From positions 1 to 25,024 of the forward strand of contig NZ_JAXUHN010000075.1 of NCBI RefSeq assembly GCF_035916875.1: a stretch of 25,024 nt of DNA. The letters run 5' to 3'. Both the position numbers and the translations under genes were made by a program. This document shows positions 1 through 8,657 of this stretch, piece after piece. The DNA comes from Methylomicrobium sp035916875 (GTDB taxonomy: Bacteria > Pseudomonadota > Gammaproteobacteria > Methylococcales > Methylomonadaceae). The notes under the pieces are model-generated. The model was given only the letters and a program-made list of their open reading frames with translations, was not told the origin of the DNA and searched no databases. How positions within the stretch are numbered: the stretch's first letter is position 1; each line of letters starts with the position of its first letter.

Positions 1-108
1 AAATACGAGTGGCTGCCATTCCAATCGTTTACACCTACCGAACTTGAGGAGGCTATCGATGAAATCGGCGCTGGTTTTGGCTCTCAATACCAATTTACTT
101 TCTGCTAA
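1..108 (+). CDS. C-terminal tail of a transposase-like protein, partial
   Basis: Frame 1 is open from the window edge to a TAA at 106-108 and encodes 35 residues ending in FGSQYQFTFC. The tail, with a KYEWLPFQSF segment followed by a short helix and a final hydrophobic FGxxYxFxF strand, resembles the C-terminus of IS630-type DDE transposases. That assignment is from memory of the family and rests on only 35 residues. The catalytic part lies outside the window. No terminal inverted repeat can be identified in the AT-rich 48 bases that follow. Confidence 0.4.
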   Translation, partial: KYEWLPFQSFTPTELEEAIDEIGAGFGSQYQFTFC

Positions 109-156
109 GCACTTAACAAAACGTTAACATAAGAATAGATTGATATAGACCAACTC

Positions 157-690
157 TTAATGTTGCCGGAGCAATTTCAGCGTGCTTTCCGGCAGATTGT
201 CGGTGTTTTCGCCTTCGAGATGCAGGCGCGCGTCTTCATGCACCGCGGTCATGAACTGGATCAGTTGCATTTCGTAGCGAATCTTTTGTTCATATTCCTC
301 GGCCTCCCACATGTTATGCAGCAGATGCTTGGCATGGTGGTGGATGGTCAATGCGACCGATTCGGGCAAATGCGCATAGCTGTTCTGGATCGACAGTTTC
401 AATTGATCGAGCGAGTCAAGATAATGCTGATAATCCTTGATGTCCTGTTTGCAGCGGGTTTTGTACATCGACAGCTCCGCATCGTGTCGGGTTTTCAAGA
501 GGTTGATTTGATGCTCCAGGTGTACGCTGTGCTTTTTGAGCTCGGCTTCAAGCGCTTTTTCGGCCAGAATGCGCGCTTGCCGTAATTCTGCCTGCTGTGC
601 CTGATTGTTGCGGTGCCACTGCAGATTTTGATCCTTGATCGAATGCAGCAGATTGACGAGGCCGAGCAACCATTTCGATAACCAATGCAT
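157..690 (-). CDS. hypothetical coiled-coil protein
   Basis: This 177-residue protein is not recognised. After a short amphipathic N-terminus (MHWLSKWLLGLVNLL), residues about 20-105 are rich in Glu, Lys, Gln and Leu with heptad-like spacing, suggesting one long coiled coil. A His-rich helical stretch follows (LTIHHHAKHLLHNMWEAEEYEQ, about residues 114-135, given as helix context only). There is no obvious signal peptide or catalytic motif. The ATG lies two bases after the stop of the upstream membrane-protein gene and has no clear Shine-Dalgarno, so translational coupling is likely and the two products may work together. The opposite strand also has an open frame here, but its product lacks protein-like pattern. 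Function unknown. Confidence 0.6.
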   Translation of the reverse strand: MHWLSKWLLGLVNLLHSIKDQNLQWHRNNQAQQAELRQARILAEKALEAELKKHSVHLEHQINLLKTRHDAELSMYKTRCKQDIKDYQHYLDSLDQLKLSIQNSYAHLPESVALTIHHHAKHLLHNMWEAEEYEQKIRYEMQLIQFMTAVHEDARLHLEGENTDNLPESTLKLLRQH

Positions 691-692
691 GG

Positions 693-1214
693 CTAGAGGT
701 GGGTTATGATCGTTTGTTGAAGTGTAATCAGGCCTTCAATATTAGCCTGCCGGCGGTAAACGTGATTTTGTAGCCGCCAGGTTTTGAGTTGATCCGCTGA
801 AACATGCGGTTTGATTATTGAGAGGTCGCGGTCGATGGCTTTGGCGAGCGAGAGGCTATGTTTACGGTTGTTGGCGCACGCCAAACGCTTTCTTTTGGCT
901 TCGAGAAAATAACGGGTTTGCAACCTGCGGTGAAAAAATAAACGATGCTCCTGATCGAGTTTTCCCTGAATGAACCAGAGCCGGCGATGATGACGTTCAA
1001 TTCCGGAAAAATAACGGCGGATTGCGTACAGGATTTGTTTACCGGCGAGCAGCAGCAGGGCGGCGAACAGCAGGGCGAACGAAGCGAGCAGGGACAATGC
1101 GCCGATTTGATAAACAGCCTTATTGAAATAGGCAAACGGTAGCAAGGAGAGCGCTTCCGCAGCCAGAAACAGCATCAGCGACGCGATGAAGAGTAATAAG
1201 GCTATTTTGATCAT
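693..1214 (-). CDS. hypothetical two-pass membrane protein
   Basis: This 173-residue protein has two strong hydrophobic segments near the N-terminus: about residues 4-25 (IALLLFIASLMLFLAAEAL) and 38-60 (IGALSLLASFALLFAALLLL). A strongly basic, Arg/His/Lys-rich cytoplasmic tail of about 110 residues follows, probably helical. I do not recognise the family. It is the first gene of a tight pair with the coiled-coil gene downstream (two-base gap), which suggests a membrane anchor and a soluble helical partner. The start ATG has no strong ribosome-binding site. The gene is separated from cysJ upstream by 116 bases that contain a palindrome. Confidence 0.65.
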   Translation of the reverse strand: MIKIALLLFIASLMLFLAAEALSLLPFAYFNKAVYQIGALSLLASFALLFAALLLLAGKQILYAIRRYFSGIERHHRRLWFIQGKLDQEHRLFFHRRLQTRYFLEAKRKRLACANNRKHSLSLAKAIDRDLSIIKPHVSADQLKTWRLQNHVYRRQANIEGLITLQQTIITHL

Positions 1215-1276
1215 CGGATTCGGCGAAATTTGTAGAAAAAAGGTTGTGCCAAAATTGCCTTCCTGAACTTGATGAT

Positions 1277-1310
1277 CCCATAAAGAGGGCGCTAAAATCC
1301 CCTTTATGGG
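1277..1310. other. palindrome between cysJ and the unknown pair, possible terminator
   Basis: The arm CCCATAAAGAGGG at 1277-1289 pairs with CCCCTTTATGGG at 1299-1310, with one bulged A. A run of five T follows on the plus strand (1311-1315). The neighbouring genes are on the minus strand, where the hairpin is followed by ATCATC rather than a T run. It therefore looks like an intrinsic terminator for plus-strand (antisense) transcription, or a processed or stabilising 3' hairpin for cysJ mRNA. Confidence 0.5.
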
Positions 1311-1330
1311 TTTTTACAATCATTGTTTGA

Positions 1331-3073
1331 TCAATAAACATCCCGGACGTAGCGCTTGTCCTTTTTCAACTTGTTCACATAGTCTATTGCCTGCTGTTCG
1401 CTCATGTTGCCGTGTTTGGCGATGAGATCATGCAGCGCTTTGTCGACATCCTTCGCCATCCGATATGCATCGCCGCAGACGAAGAAATATCCGCCTTCTT
1501 CGAGCCAGGCGAACAATTCGGCGCCGTGTTCGATCATCTTGTCCTGCACATAAACTTTTTCGGCCTGATCGCGCGAGAAAGCAAGATCGAGGCGGGTCAG
1601 GAAGCCTTTTTCCTGCATCGCTTCGAGTTCGTCGCGATACATGAAATCGGTTGCGGCGTTGCGGTCGCCGAAGAACAGCCAGTTTTTGCCGGCAGCACCC
1701 CGGTGCTCGCGTTCTTGCAAAAAGGCGCGGAACGGCGCGACTCCGGTACCGGGGCCGACCATGATCATCGGCAGGCTGTTGTCCTCGGGAACCCGGAACA
1801 CTTTGTTCGGCGTAAAGAAACAGCGTACTTCGGTGTTTTTATCGACAAGATCGGCCAAAAATGTCGAACAGACGCCTTTATGGTGGCGATCGAAGCTGTC
1901 ATAGCGCACGCTCGCGACGGTCAGATGCACCGTGTCCGGATAGACCCTGCCGCTCGATGAAATCGAATAGGCGCGGTGTTGCAACGGTTTCAACAATTCG
2001 ATGAATTCGGCGGCGGAAAATTCGCAGCCGGGGTTTTGCCGGAGCAGGTCGAGCGTGTCGCGCCCCCATAAATAATCGGCCAGTTTGTCCTTGTCGCCGG
2101 ATTCGAGAATCGCATTCAATTCCTTGTTACCGGAGCGGCTGGCGACTTCCTCGATCAACTCCTTGCTCGGCGTTTTGATTTCAAACTGGGTGCGCAAAGC
2201 TTCAGAGAAGGGCATCAGTTTGCCGTGGACAAATTCATTTTCATCCCCGTTGCAGCCGATGGCCTGCAAAATGTCCTTGACCAAGTCCGGGCAGTTGGTC
2301 GGCACCACGCACAAGGCGTCGCCGGCCTCATAAGTCATTCCGGAGTCTGCTATCGAAATCTCGTAATGGCGGGTTTCCTTCGATGATGAGGCTGCCGTGA
2401 CTAGACGGTTGACCAGCATTTTGCCGGGGAACGGATTTTTCCGGCTGTAGAGCGATTTTTCGGCCGCCTGCGGTTCGGCCTCGACCACAGTAGCGGTCGT
2501 AGTGCCGCCGGACATGAACGGAACGACCGCCTTGATCCACGCTTCGGCGGGTTCTTCGAAATCGACGTCGCAGTCGGTACGTTCGTAGATGCGCTGCGCG
2601 CCGAGTTCAGCGAGTCGCTGATCCCATTCCTTACCGGCCTGGCAGAACAGGTCGTAGCTGGTATCGCCGAGTGCGAGCACCGAATATTGGAGCTTTTCAA
2701 GCCTTGGCATCGCCTCGTCTTTGACCGCATCCCAGAGCATCTGTGCATTATCTGGCATTTCGCCTTCGCCGTAGGTGCTGGTGATCACCAACAGAGACTC
2801 CATGCCGGTCAGCGTTTCCGCTTCGATTTCGTCCATGCCTTTGACTACCGGTTTTAGGCCGTGCGCCTTGGCGATCGTAGCGGCGTCGTTCGCGACCGAT
2901 TCGGCATTGCCGGTCTGGCTGCCGTAAAGTATGTTGATCACGCGGCTCGCAGTTTGTTGGGCGGCGCCAGCGCTTTGGATCATGTGCGTATGCATGCCGG
3001 CAAAAAAGCCGCTGAGCCAGGCGCGCTGGTTCTCGCTATAAGGTCCGTCGAAGGGGATTTGCGGTGTTTTCAT
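1331..3073 (-). CDS. cysJ: NADPH-dependent diflavin reductase, sulfite reductase flavoprotein (CysJ) type
   Basis: This 580-residue protein has the full CysJ architecture. A short N-terminal helix (SENQRAWLSGFFAG) comes first. A flavodoxin-like FMN domain follows, with phosphate loop YGSQTGNAE at 50-58 and STYGEGEMPDN near 99-109. The FAD-binding domain has RAYS at 367-370 and GVCSTF at 400-405. The NADP domain has GPGTGVAPFRAFLQER at 440-455 and FFVCGDA at 530-536, and ends YVRDVY with the C-terminal aromatic residue of this family. Family role: it passes electrons from NADPH through FAD and FMN to the sulfite reductase hemoprotein CysI for assimilation of sulfate. Its length matches E. coli CysJ (about 599). 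No cysI lies beside it, so the electron acceptor is inferred. It follows gltB on the same strand after a terminator hairpin. Confidence 0.85.
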   Translation of the reverse strand: MKTPQIPFDGPYSENQRAWLSGFFAGMHTHMIQSAGAAQQTASRVINILYGSQTGNAESVANDAATIAKAHGLKPVVKGMDEIEAETLTGMESLLVITSTYGEGEMPDNAQMLWDAVKDEAMPRLEKLQYSVLALGDTSYDLFCQAGKEWDQRLAELGAQRIYERTDCDVDFEEPAEAWIKAVVPFMSGGTTTATVVEAEPQAAEKSLYSRKNPFPGKMLVNRLVTAASSSKETRHYEISIADSGMTYEAGDALCVVPTNCPDLVKDILQAIGCNGDENEFVHGKLMPFSEALRTQFEIKTPSKELIEEVASRSGNKELNAILESGDKDKLADYLWGRDTLDLLRQNPGCEFSAAEFIELLKPLQHRAYSISSSGRVYPDTVHLTVASVRYDSFDRHHKGVCSTFLADLVDKNTEVRCFFTPNKVFRVPEDNSLPMIMVGPGTGVAPFRAFLQEREHRGAAGKNWLFFGDRNAATDFMYRDELEAMQEKGFLTRLDLAFSRDQAEKVYVQDKMIEHGAELFAWLEEGGYFFVCGDAYRMAKDVDKALHDLIAKHGNMSEQQAIDYVNKLKKDKRYVRDVY

Positions 3074-3095
3074 TTCCGTTTAATGCTAAATCAAT

Positions 3096-3129
3096 AAAAA
3101 TCAGAGTCCCCCCAGGTTTTTGGGGGGAC
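3096..3129 (-). terminator. Rho-independent terminator after gltB
   Basis: GTCCCCCC at 3106-3113 and GGGGGGAC at 3122-3129 form a perfect 8-bp GC-rich stem with an 8-base loop. Read on the minus strand it is followed by TCTGATTTTTATTG, a T-rich tract. It lies 27 bases past the gltB stop and about 30 bases before the cysJ start, so it should end or attenuate the gltB transcript before cysJ. Confidence 0.8.
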
Positions 3130-3155
3130 GCAATGCGATACGATTGAAGGGGAGG

Positions 3156-6100
3156 TCAGGCCGTCTGTTCGTTCAGCATGCCTTGCACGATGCTCAGACC
3201 GGCGAGACTGCCCAGGTATTCCTCGATAGAAGGAATGTCGGCCAGAGCCGCTTTGTTGAGTTGGTCCTGTTCGATGATCCAGGCGGTGGAGCCGATGGAA
3301 TAAATGCTTTGCACAGAGCGGTTGATCAGCGCGGTTTTGTAGTCATTCAGGCGCTTATCGGCCAATAACCAAGCGAGTTGCTCATCGTTGTAATTGCTGT
3401 AGGCTTCGCGGGTGGTCTTGACCAGCGTTTCCTGCAATTTACGCGGACGCTCTATGATAAGCTTGCGCGCGGCCTGTTCTGTCCGGCTTTGACCTTGTTG
3501 GGTCTCGGGCAGATGCTTGAGCATATCTTGAGCGACTTGCTGCGCTTTTTCGAGTACCATGAAGCTGTTGACCAGTTTGAAGGTGAGGTCGGTGTCGGTC
3601 GAACCGTAAGCCGGAATCGCGCCGCCGAACAACGGGCTGGCGGTCTGATAAGCGTCGCGGACCTGTTCGATTTGCCGGCGCGCCAATTCGATCGACAATT
3701 CCTCGATCATTTCCTTGCGGTCCAGCGCTGTTCGCAGGAACACCGCCGACTGTGTCTTGTTTAGCCACAAAGGCAGCGCGAACTTGAAATGCTCGCGTTC
3801 GGTTGCCCAGTTGTTCAGCAGGTTTTTCGCCTTGCTCGAATTCGCATAGTCGGCATGCTGTTCGAGCATCGCCAGTACGAACTGTTCATGCGCGCGAGCG
3901 AGGTCACTGTCTTCGCTCAGGCGGCGCAGTTCGACCGATGACTTGTCATACAGGTTCTCGAGCCGGTTTTCCGGATCGTACTGATAGGCGTTGCCGCCGG
4001 ACATGCCGTTGCAGAAACCTTTACCGAAGCCGCCGATGTTCAGCACCGCGCCGTTGGTCATATATTCGCAGGCGAAATCGCCGACGCCTTCGACGACCGC
4101 CATCGCACCGGAGTTGCGCACTGCAAACCGGTCGCCGGCCTCGCCATTGATGAACGCCTTGCCGCCGGTTGCGCCGAACAAGGCAAAGTTGCCGATCAGC
4201 ACGTTGTTGCCGGGGGTTTTGACGCCGCCGCCGGGGGATTCGACGATCAACAGGCCGCCGCAGGCCGATTTGCCGACGCCGTCGTTGCAGGTGCCGAGAT
4301 GTTCCATGCGCATGCCGTCATTCAGGAATGCGGCATAACTTTGGCCGGCCGAACCGGTCGTACGGATCACGACGGTATCGGGTGCCAAATAGCGGCGGCC
4401 TTCCGCTCTGTGGCCTTTGCCGCGGTTCAGATAGATCGGTTTAGCCTTAGCAATTTGTTGCCCGGACAATTGATAGGCGAGCATCCGCTCGATATCGATC
4501 GCGGTCTGGCCGCCGACGGTCTTGTGCCGGTTGTTCAGTTTATATTCGCTACCTTCTATCACGATCTGGGTTTGACCGTTGTCGATAATGCCGGCCTTGA
4601 CCTTGTCGATGATCTTGTCGTCGATGCTGAAATTGGCTTCGAGGTAAATCGGCTTGGCGATTTTGACCACATCGACATAGGCCAGCATTTTGGTCAGATC
4701 GATCTGACCGATCATGGATGGATGCTCGATCAGGTGCAAAAGGTCGGTTTGGCCGCGGATTTCCGCGAGGCTCTTGTAGCCGAGCACAGCCAAGATTTCG
4801 CGGACCTCGTGCGCGAGGTTCATCAGATACTGCGCCAACACGCGCGCATCTCCCTTGAATTCTTCGTGCGCGGTGGTCAATCCCGCCGGGCATTTGATGT
4901 TGCAGTTTTTCGCCATCACGCAGCGCAGCATCATCAACGCGGTGGTGCCGAATTCGAACGAATCCGCGCCCAAAATCGCTGATTTAACGACATCGAGGCC
5001 GCTTTGATGCGCGCCGCTGCAACGCAGGATCACTTTGTCGCGCAGACCGTTGATAGACAGCGCCTGATGAACTTCGGCAATGCCGATTTCGGGTGAGCGG
5101 CCGCTGTTTTTCAGGCTGGTCACCGCCGCCGCGCCGGTGCCGCCGGTGTTGCCGGCGACATTGATCACATCCGCGCCGGCTTTCGCGACGCCGACCGCGA
5201 TCGTGCCGATGCCTTCGGATGACACCAGCTTGACGCCAACCTTTACGCGTGCGGCTTTCGCATCGTGAATCAGCTGACCCAAGTCCTCGATCGAATAGGT
5301 GTCATGATGCGGAGGCGGGCTGACCAGTTCTACTCTCGGCGTACCGCCGCGCAGCGCCGCGATTTCGACCGAGACTTTTGCCGCCGGCAATTGACCGCCC
5401 TCGCCCGGCTTTGCGCCTTGCGCAATCTTGATTTCGATTTCACGCAGGTTCGGATCGGCTAGATACCCGGCCCACACGCCGAAACGGCCGGAGGCGAACT
5501 GCTTAATGTTGCAAGAGCGCAGAGTGTTGAACCGGCTGGAATGCTCGCCGCCTTCACCGCAGTTGCTCAACGAGCCGACAATGTTGAAGCCCTGCGCGAC
5601 CGCTTCGTGCGCCTCCGCCAGTAACGCGCCGTGACTCATCGCGCCGGACGCGAGCGTCGGCGTGATTTGATGCGCGGGCTGGACTTCGGCCAACGCGATC
5701 GGATCGCGGGTTGATTGTATCGAATTCAGATAGTTGGCCAACAGGCTGCCGGTGTCGGCCAGCTTCAATTTCAGCGAGGTTCTTTCGACGCTGACCGTGA
5801 ATGCGGTATCCGCGAAGCGGTTTTTGAAATGTTGAGCCAACTGTTCCAAACGCGGCGCGGAGGAGTTGCCGTTCAGGCTGACGGTAAAGCTGCCTTCCCC
5901 GGTTTTACAGACGCCGAGGCCGCGAATCAAATAGTTGATATTGCCGCGCAGGTTTTGTTTGCCCAAAATTCTGTCGAAATCGGCAGAGGTTTCAGCGATC
6001 GTCACATCGGCCGGAAAGTCGATAATGTCGCGCAACGCAGCCGGCCGGGCATCGCGCTCCATGTACAGATTCTTCGTGAAGCTGCGGTAGGCCGGCGTAA

Positions 6101-8657
6101 TGCCGAAGCTGTCGATCTGCTCGGGTGTACGCTTCGCATAACCGAAATCGGCATAGGCGGTGTCGGAGGCTTCCGGCGCTTTGTCCTGTGGGATGTACAG
6201 GATCGGCTCGTCGGTCATGTTGATGTATTCGCGGACCGCGGTATTGCCATAGGAGTGACCGGCACCGTCCTGGCGTTCCTTGAACAGGCCGAGGAACGGA
6301 ATGTCCTTTTCATCATGGACGCTGAGCGCCTTATGGTGCCATTCGGCCGCGCTGGCGGCGATGTCGGCATAGCGCGCGCCGCCGACCGAAGCATGAATGT
6401 TCGGGAAATAGGGGGCGAGTCTCGGTTCTTCAGTGTCGATATAGTTCGATTCAAAAAATTCGCCGCCGATATAGCTTTCTGCAGTACACAGGCCGAATTT
6501 GCCCATCGTCTTCATCAGCGATTTTTCGACGCCTTTCTGGAATTTATCGAGCACTTTTTGGTGGTCGGCCGCCACAAAATCGGTCATCACGCGGTTATGC
6601 ACGCTGATCGGGCAGATCGCGGACGCGCCGAAACCGAGAATCGTCGCGACATCGTGCGGGCTGGCGGCCTGGCCGGTTTCGGCGATCAACGAGGAGTTGA
6701 AGCGCAGACCCATCTTGACCAGATGCTGGTTGGCGGCGGCGATCATCAACAGGGCCGGAATCGCGGCCATTTCGCGGCCGATCTTCACGTCGCTCAGAAT
6801 GATGATGCCGGTATTGCTCCGAGCTGCCTGTTCGACTTCCGCGCAGACCTTTAACAAAGCCGCCTCGAGCGCATCTTCGTTTTTCTTCGCATCGTTGAAA
6901 TCGGGGCGATACAGCATATCCAGCGTGATCGTGCTGACCGCGGTTTGGCGGCGGATTTGTTCGAGCTGGGTGCGCTGCAAAATCGGCGAATCGATCACCA
7001 ATTGCTTGCTGTATTCGTCCGAAAAAGTCGGTTTCGCGCCCAACGCGACGCGCAAGGTCATGCCGTCGCTTTCGCGGATCGAATCGAGCGGCGGGTTGGT
7101 CACCTGCGCGAAACGCTGGCTGAAATAGCGTGACATGCCGCCTTCGGCGCTCGACAACGCGTTCGGCGCAAGGCCGTAGCCCATCGCGGACACTTTTTCG
7201 GCGCCCGATTGCAGGATCGGGTCGAGCAGGAACTTGAAGCTTTCCTGGTTTAAAGAGTACGCGGTATGGCACTGGTCGATGTTGAATTCGCGGTCATTGC
7301 CGAGTTCGGACAAGTCGATTTTCGGCAGATCGGACAAATGCAGGCTGCGCTGCTGCAGCAAGGCCCGATAGTCTTTTTCTTTTGCCAGGCGCTCCATTAC
7401 CTGGTGGCTGTTGTATTTTTCGCCGGTACTGTGGTCGAAATAGAGCATGCCGCCAGCCTCGATCCGGCCACGGGTCAAGACTTCTTTCGGTGGAAAGTCG
7501 ATCTGGCCGGCTTCGGACATCACGGCCAGATATTCTTTCGTTTCGACCGAGCGCAGAGGACGCAGGCCCAAGCGGTCCAAACGCGCGCCGACGCGGATGC
7601 CGTCATTGAAAATCAACGCTGCCGGGCCGTCGTTCTTTTCTTCGTACAGACTGAAATATTCGAGCATCGCACGCACTTCTGGCGACAAGGTTGTGTCGTT
7701 TTCCCAGGCCGGCGGCATCATTGCCAGCACCGCAGTCACGATGTCCAAATTGTCTTCGTTGATCCGGCGGGTCAGCGTTTGATCCAGGCGGCCGGAATCG
7801 GATTGGCCGCACGGAAAACAAATATGCTTGTTATGCTGGCGCGCGATTGCGTTTTCGCTGAGCCGGTTTTTCTTGTCGGTGTTTAACTCGCCGTTGTGCG
7901 CCATGTAGCGAAACGGTTGCGCCATCATCGTCGCCGGTGCGGTATTGGTCGAAAAACGAGTGTGGAAAAACAGGGTATTAATTTCGTGATCGGTGTCGTA
8001 CAGATCCTTGAAATACGGAATTACTTCGAACGAATTCAGCCGGCCCTTGTAAACCTGGGTGCGCGAACTCATCGACAGCGGATAAAAACCGCTCAGTTCC
8101 GGTCGCGTAAAGCCTTCTTTTTCGAGATCCAGCAACGTATTCTGAATATATTTCTCGTAGTCGTCATGGCTGGCCGTTTGCAAATGCTCGGGGCGGCCGA
8201 ACACGACCTGCTTGATCGGCTGCTGGGCCTTCACGGCGGCGGCATTCAAAACCGAATTATCGACCGGGACATCGCGCCACAAGAGGATCGGTAGCTTGGC
8301 GATCTGAAAATGACGCTCGATCAGTTCGGTTGTAACCGAATCGTAATGGTCGTGATCTTCCGGGAAAAAGAAGTTCGCGACGCCGAACTGACCCAGTTCG
8401 AGATCATTTAAGCCGGTAATCTTGCGGAAGAATTTCAGCGACAAATCGATATTGACGCCCGCGCCGTCGCCGATGCCTTCCGCGCTCATGCCGCCGCGGT
8501 GCGGAATGGTGCAGAGGGCTTGATGCGATCTGACCAATAGGTCGTGCGTTTGGAGGCTTTGTTTGTGGGTGATGAAACCCACGCCGCAGCTATCTTGCGA
8601 TAAGTCGGCATCGTAGAGCATGGGTTGCCGATTGTTCATTCGGGAATTGTTGTTCAT
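3156..8657 (-). CDS. gltB: divergent long glutamate synthase large subunit
   Basis: This 1833-residue protein is a glutamate synthase (GOGAT) alpha chain. The family moves the amide nitrogen of glutamine onto 2-oxoglutarate. Cys24 in QDSCGVGF would become the N-terminal nucleophile after removal of a 23-residue propeptide. The glutaminase domain shows HTRFSTNT and MAHNGELNT at about 232-260. The central and FMN domains follow (PGEGGQLPAAKVS, NTGGTGA), then an iron-sulfur cysteine cluster at 1246, 1252 and 1256, then the GXGXG beta-helix (FGATGGKAF, RNSGAMAVVEGVGD). About 190 extra helical residues (about 1640-1833) follow the usual C-terminus. The family is normally about 1480-1550 residues. 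No gltD is adjacent, so the electron donor is unknown. Upstream AGGA lies 11 bases from the chosen ATG. Confidence 0.9.
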   Translation of the reverse strand: MNNNSRMNNRQPMLYDADLSQDSCGVGFITHKQSLQTHDLLVRSHQALCTIPHRGGMSAEGIGDGAGVNIDLSLKFFRKITGLNDLELGQFGVANFFFPEDHDHYDSVTTELIERHFQIAKLPILLWRDVPVDNSVLNAAAVKAQQPIKQVVFGRPEHLQTASHDDYEKYIQNTLLDLEKEGFTRPELSGFYPLSMSSRTQVYKGRLNSFEVIPYFKDLYDTDHEINTLFFHTRFSTNTAPATMMAQPFRYMAHNGELNTDKKNRLSENAIARQHNKHICFPCGQSDSGRLDQTLTRRINEDNLDIVTAVLAMMPPAWENDTTLSPEVRAMLEYFSLYEEKNDGPAALIFNDGIRVGARLDRLGLRPLRSVETKEYLAVMSEAGQIDFPPKEVLTRGRIEAGGMLYFDHSTGEKYNSHQVMERLAKEKDYRALLQQRSLHLSDLPKIDLSELGNDREFNIDQCHTAYSLNQESFKFLLDPILQSGAEKVSAMGYGLAPNALSSAEGGMSRYFSQRFAQVTNPPLDSIRESDGMTLRVALGAKPTFSDEYSKQLVIDSPILQRTQLEQIRRQTAVSTITLDMLYRPDFNDAKKNEDALEAALLKVCAEVEQAARSNTGIIILSDVKIGREMAAIPALLMIAAANQHLVKMGLRFNSSLIAETGQAASPHDVATILGFGASAICPISVHNRVMTDFVAADHQKVLDKFQKGVEKSLMKTMGKFGLCTAESYIGGEFFESNYIDTEEPRLAPYFPNIHASVGGARYADIAASAAEWHHKALSVHDEKDIPFLGLFKERQDGAGHSYGNTAVREYINMTDEPILYIPQDKAPEASDTAYADFGYAKRTPEQIDSFGITPAYRSFTKNLYMERDARPAALRDIIDFPADVTIAETSADFDRILGKQNLRGNINYLIRGLGVCKTGEGSFTVSLNGNSSAPRLEQLAQHFKNRFADTAFTVSVERTSLKLKLADTGSLLANYLNSIQSTRDPIALAEVQPAHQITPTLASGAMSHGALLAEAHEAVAQGFNIVGSLSNCGEGGEHSSRFNTLRSCNIKQFASGRFGVWAGYLADPNLREIEIKIAQGAKPGEGGQLPAAKVSVEIAALRGGTPRVELVSPPPHHDTYSIEDLGQLIHDAKAARVKVGVKLVSSEGIGTIAVGVAKAGADVINVAGNTGGTGAAAVTSLKNSGRSPEIGIAEVHQALSINGLRDKVILRCSGAHQSGLDVVKSAILGADSFEFGTTALMMLRCVMAKNCNIKCPAGLTTAHEEFKGDARVLAQYLMNLAHEVREILAVLGYKSLAEIRGQTDLLHLIEHPSMIGQIDLTKMLAYVDVVKIAKPIYLEANFSIDDKIIDKVKAGIIDNGQTQIVIEGSEYKLNNRHKTVGGQTAIDIERMLAYQLSGQQIAKAKPIYLNRGKGHRAEGRRYLAPDTVVIRTTGSAGQSYAAFLNDGMRMEHLGTCNDGVGKSACGGLLIVESPGGGVKTPGNNVLIGNFALFGATGGKAFINGEAGDRFAVRNSGAMAVVEGVGDFACEYMTNGAVLNIGGFGKGFCNGMSGGNAYQYDPENRLENLYDKSSVELRRLSEDSDLARAHEQFVLAMLEQHADYANSSKAKNLLNNWATEREHFKFALPLWLNKTQSAVFLRTALDRKEMIEELSIELARRQIEQVRDAYQTASPLFGGAIPAYGSTDTDLTFKLVNSFMVLEKAQQVAQDMLKHLPETQQGQSRTEQAARKLIIERPRKLQETLVKTTREAYSNYNDEQLAWLLADKRLNDYKTALINRSVQSIYSIGSTAWIIEQDQLNKAALADIPSIEEYLGSLAGLSIVQGMLNEQTA

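Noticed and set aside
160..585. 141-codon plus-strand frame opposite the coiled-coil gene
   Set aside because: The minus-strand product has a coherent coiled-coil pattern and is coupled to the upstream gene; the plus product does not.
1240..1252. TTGGCAC on the minus strand, resembling a sigma-54 -24 box
   Set aside because: The matching -12 GC element is missing (only a T run follows), and no activator gene is nearby.
4299..4982. 227-codon plus-strand open frame inside gltB
   Set aside because: Shadow of the GltB FMN and beta-helix region; no ribosome-binding site or recognisable motif.
5715..6854. 379-codon open frame on the plus strand, antisense to gltB
   Set aside because: It is exactly antisense to well-conserved GltB sequence. 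Its product is rich in Arg, Asp, Ala and Gly with no domain pattern, as expected from the complement of GC-rich codons.
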